A stretch of DNA of 12,868 nucleotides. Origin: Bifidobacteriaceae bacterium (GTDB lineage: Bacteria > Actinomycetota > Actinomycetes > Actinomycetales > WQXJ01). The stretch is taken from positions 1-12,868 of the forward strand of contig JAITJY010000210.1 of assembly GCA_031278675.1 (NCBI GenBank), read 5' to 3'. The notes beneath the pieces were generated by a model, which had not been told where the DNA came from, did not search any database, and saw nothing but the letters and a program-made list of their open reading frames with translations. Below, in pieces: positions 7,393 through 12,868 of the stretch (position 1 is its first letter; each line of letters starts with the position of its first letter). The translations under genes were made by a program, and so were the position numbers.

Positions 7393-7422
7393 TTGGAATG
7401 AAAATGAAGCAAGGGGTATCTT
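7393..7422 (+). promoter_or_regulatory. Candidate promoter of the amino-acid ABC transporter operon
   Basis: TTGGAA (7393-7398) and TATCTT (7417-7422) are spaced by 18 bp in the only AT-richer stretch between valS and the binding-protein gene. Transcription from here would leave a leader of roughly 65 nt before the ATG at 7495. The match to a housekeeping sigma promoter is by eye only. Confidence 0.45.
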
Positions 7423-7494
7423 TATGCGGTGGTGTGTTCCCGTAAGGCGGGGGCTCGCCCAAGCGAACCGACTAGCCTGACAAGGATTATCCCT

Positions 7495-8337
7495 ATGACT
7501 ATCCGTCCATCACACCTGTTCCCGGCGGCTATCGCCGCAGCGTTGGCGTTGGCGCTCGGCGCCTGCGGCACCATCGAAAAAGAACCGGCCGCCGGCAGTT
7601 CCGCCGACCCGTCCGCCGGCACCTCCAGCGCTCCTGCCAGCGACCCGGCCGGGATTGAAACTGTCAAAGCCGGCGTTTTGACCGTTTGCACCAACCCGCC
7701 TTATGCGCCGTTTGAAGAGGTCCTAAACAACGAGGTGGTCGGGTTCGACATGGATCTGACCGCCGAAGTGGCCGCCGATCTGGGGCTGACCGTCGAGTTT
7801 GTCCAGGCCCCATTCGAATCGATCGAATCGGCTGCTTCGCTGGACACCGGGACCTGTGACGTGGGCGCTTCCGCGCTGACGATCACACCCGAACGGCAAG
7901 CGAAGATGGAGTTCTCCCAGCCGTATTATCAGACCACCATGGGTCTGCTGGTCAAAGCGGAGTCCGGGATTAGCGACCTGGCCGGACTGGCGGATAAGCC
8001 GGTCGGGGTTCAGCAGGGCACCACCGGCGAGGATTGTGCTAATCAGCAGCCTGAACTGACCCAGATCAAACAGTATGAGAGCCTCGGTGATCAGGTCACC
8101 GCCTTGAAGGCCGGCGATGTGGTCGGCATCTTCAATGACGAACCAACTCTCACGCCTTATATTGACGAAGGTTTTACCGTGGTCAGTTCTTTCGACACCG
8201 GTGAGGCGTTCGGTTTCGCCGTCAAACAGGGCAATCAGGGCCTGCTCGAGGCGATCAACGCGACCCTGGACCGGGTGAACTCGGACGGGACCTACGAGTC
8301 CCTGATCGAGAAGTGGTTCCAAAGCTCCGCGCAATAG
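7495..8337 (+). CDS. Polar amino-acid ABC transporter, substrate-binding lipoprotein
   Basis: This 280-aa extracytoplasmic solute-binding protein (family 3, SBP_bac_3) captures an amino acid and delivers it to the permease encoded next. Residues 1-23 form a lipoprotein signal peptide ending in the lipobox LGAC, so C24 should be lipidated. A Ser/Ala/Pro-rich tether follows (about 27-52). The binding domain begins at GVLTVCTNPPYAPFEE and contains the hallmark GFDMDLTAEVAADLG segment. By family analogy R134 (in ITPERQAKMEFS) binds the substrate alpha-carboxylate, and D215 (in IFNDEPT) is placed to bind the amino group. C121 and C181 could form a disulfide; C65 is unpaired by eye. The exact substrate is not readable. 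The ATG at 7495 is preferred over one at 7429 because AAGGA (7482-7486) precedes it and the signal peptide then starts cleanly. It is first in a three-gene operon. Confidence 0.93.
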   Translation: MTIRPSHLFPAAIAAALALALGACGTIEKEPAAGSSADPSAGTSSAPASDPAGIETVKAGVLTVCTNPPYAPFEEVLNNEVVGFDMDLTAEVAADLGLTVEFVQAPFESIESAASLDTGTCDVGASALTITPERQAKMEFSQPYYQTTMGLLVKAESGISDLAGLADKPVGVQQGTTGEDCANQQPELTQIKQYESLGDQVTALKAGDVVGIFNDEPTLTPYIDEGFTVVSSFDTGEAFGFAVKQGNQGLLEAINATLDRVNSDGTYESLIEKWFQSSAQ

Positions 8338-8368
8338 TGTCTCGTCGGTCCCGAGGAAGGGTCCAGCC

Positions 8369-9463
8369 ATGAGTGTGGCGCGCCTGGCCTTGATCTACAG
8401 TCCGTGGATTGTGGTCAGCCTGGCTGCGCTCGTGGCCGCGTTCCGCCCGGGAACATACCGCTCGCCGCGAGCCAGGTCGGCCGCCGCCGGGGCGTGCGTG
8501 GTGCTGGTCGCCTACCCCGTGGGGGTGCTGATCGCCCCGGTCTGGCTGAGTGCCACGGTGATCTGGCTCCCAGCCGCCTTGGCCGTGGTATCGCTTGGCT
8601 TGTTAGCCGCCGGTTGCATCGGGTGGCGCCGGGCGCACGCCGCCCGCTTGGAGTCCCCGTTGCACGGCCCTGTCCGCTTGCGGCCCAGGGAACGGACCGC
8701 TGCGGTGCGGGGAGTGCAATACGGTGTGCTGATCGGTGTGATCGTGGTGCTGGGCCTAGCCATCGATTGGGACCTGATCAGCCAGCAGTTGTTTACTTTG
8801 GAGGGCATCCGCCAAGCGGCACCGCGGATTCTGCCGGATTTCCTCAACACCATCAAATACACGTTGGGCGCGTTCGGCGTATCATTGTCCCTGGGCTTGG
8901 TTCTGGCGCTGATGAAACTATCCAGTGCGCCACTTTACCGGGGTCTGGCGACAGCTTATATCGAATTTTTCCGAGGGCTTCCGGCGTTGATTGTGGTGTT
9001 CGCGGTGGCCTACGGCATCCCGATGGCGTTGGGCACAAAAATCCCGACGGTCGCATTGAAGGCCGCGTTGGCGTTGGGCTGCGTCTCTGCCGCCTATATG
9101 GCCGAATCCATCCGGGCAGGCATCCAGGCTGTCCCGAAGGGGCAGATCGAAGCGGCGCGGTCGTTGGGGATGTCCCACGCCGCCACCCTGCGTAGCGTGG
9201 TGATCCCGCAAGCATTCCGGATTGTGCTGCCGCCAGTCACCAACGAAATAATCTTGCTGACCAAGGACACGTCGCTGGTCTATGTGATGGGTTTGACGGT
9301 TTATGAATATGAGCTGTCAAAATTGGCGCGCGAAACGTTATCGGCTCCCCACGGCGGGCTCACGGCGTTGTTTGCGATCTCGGCCTGCTATTTGATCATC
9401 ACATTGCCGCTGGGTTTCCTGGTGCGACGCATGGAAAAAGGTTTCGGAAAGGCACAAGCGTGA
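8369..9463 (+). CDS. Amino-acid ABC transporter permease with an N-terminal membrane extension
   Basis: This 364-aa integral membrane protein of the HisM/GlnP family forms the channel of the uptake system. The conserved permease domain spans about residues 145-360, starting near ILPDFLNTIKYTLG and containing EFFRGLPALIVVF. The cytoplasmic EAA loop (EAARSLGMSHAATLRSVVIPQ, cut here at the flanks; its Glu is E261) docks on the ATPase. Before the core are about four extra hydrophobic segments (roughly 9-25, 41-59, 62-85 and 115-133), making it longer than a typical 215-250-aa family member. Only one permease gene is present, so it probably homodimerises. The ATG at 8369 follows GAGGAAGG (8353-8360), 31 bp after the binding-protein stop. 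Its stop overlaps the ATPase start (GTGA). Confidence 0.93.
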   Translation: MSVARLALIYSPWIVVSLAALVAAFRPGTYRSPRARSAAAGACVVLVAYPVGVLIAPVWLSATVIWLPAALAVVSLGLLAAGCIGWRRAHAARLESPLHGPVRLRPRERTAAVRGVQYGVLIGVIVVLGLAIDWDLISQQLFTLEGIRQAAPRILPDFLNTIKYTLGAFGVSLSLGLVLALMKLSSAPLYRGLATAYIEFFRGLPALIVVFAVAYGIPMALGTKIPTVALKAALALGCVSAAYMAESIRAGIQAVPKGQIEAARSLGMSHAATLRSVVIPQAFRIVLPPVTNEIILLTKDTSLVYVMGLTVYEYELSKLARETLSAPHGGLTALFAISACYLIITLPLGFLVRRMEKGFGKAQA

Positions 9464-10344
9464 ATCCTGGGGTAAACACGAACGCTGCGGCGCGCGATTT
9501 CTCGGGCGGACCGGTTGTCGAAATCAAGGGCCTTCACAAGTCCTTTGGCGAGCGTGAGGTGTTGGGCGGCATCGACCTGCGGGTCGAGGCTGGTGATGTG
9601 GTCTGCGTGATCGGCCCGTCCGGGTCTGGGAAGTCGACCCTGCTGCGCTGCATCAACCTGCTGGAGCAACCAACTGCGGGGTCAATCAAACTGCTGGGGG
9701 TTGATGTGACCGACCCGGATGTGGACATCGACGCCGTGCGCACCCATGTGGGCATGGTGTTCCAGTCCTTCAACCTGTTCCCGCACAAAACCGTCATGGG
9801 GAATCTGACTCTGGCGCAACGCACAGTGCTGGGCCGGTCTGCGGTCGAGGCGCGTGACGTGGCGCTGCGCAACCTGGCCCAGGTTGGCTTGGCGGATCGG
9901 GCTGACGCCTACCCCGCTCAACTGTCCGGGGGGCAGCAACAGCGTGTCGCGATTGCCCGCGCGTTGTCGATGGATCCGGCGATGATGCTGTTCGATGAGC
10001 CGACATCAGCGCTGGACCCGGAGTTGGTCGGCGACGTTCTGGCGGTGATGCGGGACCTGGCGACCTCGGGTATGACCATGATTGTGGTCACGCACGAGAT
10101 GGCGTTCGCACGTGATGTGGGCGATCGTGTGGTGTTCATGGATGAGGGCCAGATCATGGAGGAAGGCCCGGCCCGGCAAGTGATCGGCTCCCCTGCAACC
10201 GAACGCGCCCGCATATTCTTGCACCGGGTGCTTCATCCCACTGCGGTCGATGATTCTGAACTGGGCCAAACCGAACCCCCACAACCAGGCGACCCCGACT
10301 ACGGCCCGCCCGGCGACACGCATCGACGGGATCGAGCGACTTGA
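9460..10344 (+). CDS. Amino-acid ABC transporter ATP-binding protein
   Basis: This 294-aa ATPase powers import through the adjacent permease, of the GlnQ/HisP type. All motifs are intact: Walker A GPSGSGKST (52-60), Q-loop Q102 in MVFQSFNLFPH, signature LSGGQQQR starting at 155, Walker B LFDE with D179/E180 followed by PTSALD, and the switch histidine H212 in VVTHEMAFARDV. The GTG start at 9460 overlaps the permease TGA, with a GGAAAGG site inside the permease gene, so the two are translationally coupled. Residues from about 257 form a proline-, acidic- and arginine-rich tail beyond the usual end of this family. Its sequence carries no recognised domain and may be a recent C-terminal extension. 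Confidence 0.95.
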   Translation: MNPGVNTNAAARDFSGGPVVEIKGLHKSFGEREVLGGIDLRVEAGDVVCVIGPSGSGKSTLLRCINLLEQPTAGSIKLLGVDVTDPDVDIDAVRTHVGMVFQSFNLFPHKTVMGNLTLAQRTVLGRSAVEARDVALRNLAQVGLADRADAYPAQLSGGQQQRVAIARALSMDPAMMLFDEPTSALDPELVGDVLAVMRDLATSGMTMIVVTHEMAFARDVGDRVVFMDEGQIMEEGPARQVIGSPATERARIFLHRVLHPTAVDDSELGQTEPPQPGDPDYGPPGDTHRRDRAT

Positions 10345-10367
10345 ACGCATCAAGCCGATCATGCGGC

Positions 10368-10384
10368 TACACTTAGCGCTAATG
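10368..10384 (+). promoter_or_regulatory. Leaderless promoter and palindromic operator of the HTH-TIR cassette
   Basis: TACACT (10368-10373) resembles a -10 hexamer. The HTH ATG begins 8 nt after it and no Shine-Dalgarno precedes, so transcripts may be leaderless. A perfect 10-bp palindrome, TTAGCGCTAA (10373-10382), sits between the -10 and the start codon and overlaps its first base. It is well placed as an operator for the HTH protein itself. TTGAAC at 10341-10346 is too far upstream (21 bp) for a canonical -35. Confidence 0.45.
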
Positions 10385-10594
10385 AGTACTTCAGCGTCGG
10401 CATCTGCCCCAGTCTCCACATCCCAAGTGGCGGTAGCACTTGGCGTGTCGCCAGCGACTGTGAGACGCTACATCAAGGAAGGCTTTCTCCCCGAACCCGG
10501 ATGGGTCAACCGGGGACGGCGCCGAGAGCGGAGCTACAGCCCAGAGTGGGTGCAGGCCGCTGTCCGCAAGCTCAGAAACGAGGACAACACATGA
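10382..10594 (+). CDS. Small MerR-like helix-turn-helix DNA-binding protein
   Basis: This 70-aa protein consists of one winged HTH. SQVAVALGVSPATVRRYIKEG (residues about 14-34) matches the recognition HTH of MerR/excisionase-type proteins, and the segment ending RRRERSYSPEWVQ (47-57) matches the basic wing and following helix. A short Ser/Ala-rich N-terminus precedes it. There is no effector-binding domain, so it is probably a dedicated repressor of its own operon or, less likely, an excisionase-like architectural factor. The ATG at 10382 is chosen over an in-frame ATG at 10250, which would lie inside the ABC ATPase gene and add unrelated residues. Its stop overlaps the next start (ATGA). It is first of three co-directional genes ending in the TIR gene, and it overlaps a 10-bp palindrome that may be its own operator. 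Confidence 0.8.
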   Translation: MSTSASASAPVSTSQVAVALGVSPATVRRYIKEGFLPEPGWVNRGRRRERSYSPEWVQAAVRKLRNEDNT

Positions 10595-10815
10595 TTGCTG
10601 CGGCTCGCTCGAAACCCATCAAGGTGAGGGCCGGAGTCGTCAAGGTCAGGTCCGACCACGCCGCCATCAAGAAGGTCTCTAAGAACGGCGTCTACACACT
10701 GGTCGAGGTTCGACATCCGGACGGCTCGCACTCCCGCTTCAAGGTTCCCACCCGCTCAATGAGTGAGCGCCTTGCCAAGGAGACCGCGCGAGCGCGGTCC
10801 AAGGCTGCTGTCTAA
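10591..10815 (+). CDS. Small basic protein of unknown function, coupled to the TIR cassette
   Basis: This 74-aa protein is rich in Lys and Arg, with few acidic residues. I do not recognise its family. Residues about 9-20 and 33-51 look like beta strands (KVRAGVVKV; YTLVEVRHPDG followed by SRFKV), and the C-terminal 20 residues look like a charged helix (SERLAKETARARSKAA). No cysteines, signal peptide or membrane segment are seen, so it should be cytosolic and could bind nucleic acid. The ATG at 10591 overlaps the TGA of the HTH gene and is preceded by GAGGA with 6-nt spacing, giving translational coupling. The TIR gene starts 18 bp after its stop. An in-frame ATG at 10501 lies within the HTH gene and is unlikely. 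It may regulate, inhibit or sense for the TIR protein; nothing in the sequence decides this. Confidence 0.7.
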   Translation: MIAAARSKPIKVRAGVVKVRSDHAAIKKVSKNGVYTLVEVRHPDGSHSRFKVPTRSMSERLAKETARARSKAAV

Positions 10816-10833
10816 CGACTGAGGCGCGCAGCA

Positions 10834-12018
10834 GTGCTGGTCTTCGTCTCCCACTCGTCTCGCGACAGGGACCTTGTAGCCGCTCTGACAGACTTGCTCG
10901 TCGAGTCCGGGCTAGTCTCAACGAACGAACTATTTGTGTCGTCTATCGACGGGTTTGACGTGAAAGACGGCGACGACTTCCTGGACGACATTCGCCACAA
11001 GTTACGGGAGGCGACCCTGGCAATTCCTGTTCTCACGCCCGCCTATCTTGATTCGGAATTTTGCACGTGGGAACTCGGGGCCATTTGGGCCATGGGCATC
11101 GACTGGGTTCCCGTCAGAGTTGGGGTCAAGCCGGATATGCTGCCCTTACTCATAAAGACGCGACAAGCGAAAGAGTTGAGTAAGCCATCGTTAGGGCGAA
11201 TACGCTCCATTATCCAGAAGCACAAGGATATGCTTTCCTCCGACGAGGCGTGGGAAGCGAAACGAGATGCCTTGCTCGGAAACTTGGCGACCATTGAAGT
11301 TGCGCTCCAGCCCGGCTGGGACTCCACGGCTTCAGCTATTGAACGTGTCGAAGCGCGTGTCGGACGAGCGTCCGGCAGGCTGTTGGAAGCGACGGTACGT
11401 ATACGCGAAGCTGGGTGGATCGCCTTAACTCTGGGAGGAGACGAGCCATCGAGAGTCTTCACGAACGCCCTACGTGAAGTGTCGCGAACGATCCGTGATC
11501 TCCTCCAAGACACAACAGGCTGCCCGATACGGGTCGCCATCAAGCAACTTGTTACCGTAGAAGATGATACCGACTCAGGGGAGCACCATGGCATCCGCTT
11601 GGGTATCCAAGATTTAGCTCGCGACAATCCAAAGCACGTGCGCTGGACGATTGATCCAGTTGACGGTAACACTGACTTCCGCGAAATTGTCATCGGTAAC
11701 TCCGAGTATTTTGTGTCGAACAGGTTATCCCAGCTCGAAGGCTACGAAAACTCGCATTTCCCGGATAGGTCACCATCGTATGAATCAACCGTCGTATGGC
11801 CTATTCGCAAGATCTACGAGGACGAGGATGACATCATCGTCGGCAACGCCAGGGGCACAAGCGACTTCTTAGGTTTTCTCTGCGTTGACAGCGTTAATCC
11901 AGATGCCTTCTCCAAGTACGACGAGTGCCTCGTCGGCGTTCTGGCGGCATCGCTCTACTTGCCTCTTCGATTGTGGTCTTTCGAGGAACTACTCGCTGAA
12001 GACCCAGCGACCGACTAG
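10834..12018 (+). CDS. TIR-domain protein with GAF-like C-terminal domain (putative defence effector)
   Basis: This is a 394-aa cytosolic protein. Residues 1-100 form a TIR domain: strand A VFVSHSSRD (3-11), a DGFDVKDGDDF loop region (39-49), and the helix motif SEFCTWELG (74-82). There E80 matches the catalytic glutamate of NAD-cleaving bacterial and plant TIRs. Residues about 110-200 are mostly helical linker. Residues about 205-382 resemble a GAF ligand-binding domain, especially the block YESTVVWPIR (316-325), then FLGFLCVDS (345-353) and a long final helix. By analogy the C-terminal part would sense a signal and the TIR would deplete NAD or make a nucleotide signal; that is inference. 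The GTG at 10834 is the start consistent with strand A, with GAGG 9 nt upstream. Frequent TTA and ATA codons and lower GC than neighbours suggest acquisition. It is last in the HTH / small-protein / TIR operon. Confidence 0.85.
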   Translation: MLVFVSHSSRDRDLVAALTDLLVESGLVSTNELFVSSIDGFDVKDGDDFLDDIRHKLREATLAIPVLTPAYLDSEFCTWELGAIWAMGIDWVPVRVGVKPDMLPLLIKTRQAKELSKPSLGRIRSIIQKHKDMLSSDEAWEAKRDALLGNLATIEVALQPGWDSTASAIERVEARVGRASGRLLEATVRIREAGWIALTLGGDEPSRVFTNALREVSRTIRDLLQDTTGCPIRVAIKQLVTVEDDTDSGEHHGIRLGIQDLARDNPKHVRWTIDPVDGNTDFREIVIGNSEYFVSNRLSQLEGYENSHFPDRSPSYESTVVWPIRKIYEDEDDIIVGNARGTSDFLGFLCVDSVNPDAFSKYDECLVGVLAASLYLPLRLWSFEELLAEDPATD

Positions 12019-12113
12019 ACCTCGCCTAGCACTTCTGGTCCGCACCGAGAGGCTTTGGAAGTCACAGACGTCGGCGGCGTGGGGTGCAACCATTTGCGTT
12101 AGCAACCTGCGCA

Positions 12114-12476
12114 TCAAGCCCTGGGGCCGCCCACTGCGGCCACGAGCAGCGCCGTGACCTGGCCTAACTCGCGTTCTGGGAGCACGCCGAGCCTGGTCGT
12201 CAGGCGGGACCGCGCCACCGCTCGCGCTGCGGTCACCACGGCAACGCTGGGCCGGTCGACCCCCTCCACCGCGTCCACCTGCACGCGGAACGCGGACGCC
12301 GCGCGCGAGGCCGACAGCGGCACCACGATCAGCAGGTCTGCGGGATCGCCCGCCACCAGTTCATCAAGAGTCATCACAATCACGGGCCTGGTCTTGCCCA
12401 ATTCGCCGGACCGGTTGGCGCCCAGGTCAGCCAGCCAAATCTCGCCTCGGCGCGCCCGGGTAAGGTCCTGGCTCAC
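12114..12476 (-). CDS. mazF: MazF/PemK-family endoribonuclease toxin
   Basis: This 120-aa toxin would cleave mRNA (and possibly other RNA) at specific short sequences when its antitoxin is lost. The family hallmarks are in order: RRGEIWLADLG near residues 9-19, GKTRPVIV (27-34) with the catalytic Arg, a strand LLIVVPLSASR around residue 48-58 carrying the Ser/Thr, and the GVDRPSVAVV and R-x-x-T-x-x-L-G segments. Length is normal for MazF. The GTG start at 12476 overlaps the antitoxin stop (GTGA), so the two are translationally coupled and toxin output follows antitoxin output. A GGCCGC / GCGGCC hairpin (12125-12141) lies within the last codons. The gene is convergent with the TIR gene, leaving 95 bp between the stops. 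Confidence 0.88.
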   Translation of the reverse strand: MSQDLTRARRGEIWLADLGANRSGELGKTRPVIVMTLDELVAGDPADLLIVVPLSASRAASAFRVQVDAVEGVDRPSVAVVTAARAVARSRLTTRLGVLPERELGQVTALLVAAVGGPRA

Positions 12477-12736
12477 TCTTCGGCCTTGACGCTATCCGTT
12501 GTCTCCTCCGCGAGGCCATCGCCCACGGTACGGTCCCACAAGGCCCCTTCCGCTTGGGTTTCGGGGTCTAGCCGGTCAGCGGCGGCGGCGGCCCGCTCCG
12601 AAGCGCACGCGGCTTCCCACCAGGCGTCATCGACCAGTTTGGCGAGTTGTGCCGCAGCCGACCGCTGGTTCGCCCGTGCCACCTCGTTGAGCTTGTCCCG
12701 TGTCCGCGTTGACAAGCGGACTGTAGTCATCGGCAT
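12473..12736 (-). CDS. mazE: Ribbon-helix-helix MazE-like antitoxin
   Basis: This 87-aa antitoxin neutralises the MazF encoded after it and probably represses the operon. Residues 4-8 (TTVRL) would form the DNA-contacting beta strand of a ribbon-helix-helix dimer, and residues 9-37 the two helices (TRDKLNEVARANQ, then AAAQLAKLVDDAW). The acidic, Ala-rich C-terminal half is the likely toxin-binding arm. The first ATG (12736) and a second one (12730) are both plausible. The second gives the tighter RHH start, while the first coincides with the transcription start expected from the -10 and may be leaderless. No Shine-Dalgarno is visible. A perfect inverted repeat covers the start, fitting autorepression. 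Confidence 0.82.
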   Translation of the reverse strand: MPMTTVRLSTRTRDKLNEVARANQRSAAAQLAKLVDDAWWEAACASERAAAAADRLDPETQAEGALWDRTVGDGLAEETTDSVKAEE

Positions 12737-12751
12737 GACTACATGATAGCA
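12722..12751 (-). promoter_or_regulatory. mazEF promoter -10 and inverted-repeat operator
   Basis: TGTAGTCAT (12722-12730) and ATGACTACA (12735-12743) form a perfect 9-bp inverted repeat with a 4-base spacer, spanning the antitoxin start codon. On the minus strand an extended -10, TGC-TATCAT, covers 12751-12743, abutting the repeat. Such an arrangement suits an RHH antitoxin that blocks its own promoter. No clear -35 is seen, as is common for extended -10 promoters. Confidence 0.6.
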
Positions 12752-12776
12752 CTACCCGGGCCACGCTCGGCGGAAT

Positions 12777-12868
12777 CTACTTCTTGGCGCGGCCGCGGGC
12801 GGCGAGGCGGGTGGCGGCCCAGTCCTTGCCGGCGGCCAAGGTGGTCGTGGCGTGCAAGCCTGCAATCG
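12777..12868 (-). CDS. Partial gene, C-terminal 30 residues only
   Basis: A leftward reading frame enters from the right edge and stops at TAG (12777-12779). The visible tail reads ...GLHATTTLAAGKDWAATRLA then ARGRAKK, an Ala/Arg/Lys-rich helix-like C-terminus. I do not recognise the protein. Its stop lies 40 bp before the mazE start in the same direction. mazEF appears to have its own promoter, so the two are probably separate transcription units. Confidence 0.5.
   Translation of the reverse strand, partial: IAGLHATTTLAAGKDWAATRLAARGRAKK

Noticed and set aside
11043..11693. 216-aa minus-strand frame opposite the TIR gene
   Set aside because: It has no domain and the TIR frame explains the region. 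It was considered as an antisense antitoxin but lacks a start site or promoter.
10345..12113. Retron, Thoeris, CBASS or Pycsar assignment for the TIR cassette
   Set aside because: No reverse transcriptase, SIR2/SLOG ThsA, CD-NTase or nucleotide cyclase gene is present within the window.
11885..12157. 90-aa plus-strand frame across the TIR stop
   Set aside because: It overlaps the end of the TIR gene in another frame and has no ribosome site or domain.

Overview
The window comes from the chromosome of a high-GC Gram-positive bacterium of the Actinomycetota. This rests on the strong G/C bias of the genes, GTG starts, GTGA and ATGA gene overlaps, several apparently leaderless starts, a lipoprotein-type amino-acid binding protein, and an actinobacterial-looking ValRS and ThiF/TOMM-like protein. 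I cannot name the genus.

Layout, left to right. (1) Positions 1-465 hold an 82-bp-period tandem duplication that appears to lie inside the decayed 3' part of a vapC (PIN-domain) toxin gene. (2) A leftward gene (466-1557) encodes a ThiF/E1-like protein of the 'TOMM precursor leader peptide-binding' type. It has an N-terminal recognition-like domain, but no RiPP precursor or partner enzyme is visible. (3) About 650 bases without a convincing gene follow. (4) A rightward gene (2213-3274) encodes a zinc- and NADP-dependent secondary alcohol dehydrogenase of the Thermoanaerobacter brockii / Clostridium beijerinckii type. (5) A complete ISAzo13-like insertion sequence (3390-4694) has 18-bp imperfect terminal inverted repeats, flanking TAA duplications and an intact DDE transposase. 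It ends 67 bp before valS. (6) valS (4762-7386) is followed by a three-gene polar amino-acid ABC uptake operon: lipoprotein binding protein, permease and ATPase (7495-10344).

(7) Next is a compact rightward cassette of visibly different composition (10382-12018): a 70-aa MerR-type helix-turn-helix protein, a 74-aa basic protein whose start overlaps the HTH stop, and a 394-aa TIR-domain protein with a GAF-like C-terminal domain. The TIR domain keeps its candidate NADase glutamate. The layout of regulator, small protein and TIR effector with a sensor-like domain looks like an uncharacterised anti-phage defence module, and is the best candidate in the window for an undescribed system. (8) A convergent mazEF toxin-antitoxin pair (12114-12736, minus strand) follows, with a perfect 9-bp inverted repeat over the antitoxin start. 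The last bases (12777-12868) are the 3' end of another leftward gene.

The metabolic genes (ADH, valS, ABC transporter) look like ordinary chromosomal backbone. The two toxin-antitoxin traces, the IS and the TIR cassette mark the window as a place where accessory DNA has been gained and lost. All functional calls are by eye, from motifs and remembered family features; no database search was run.
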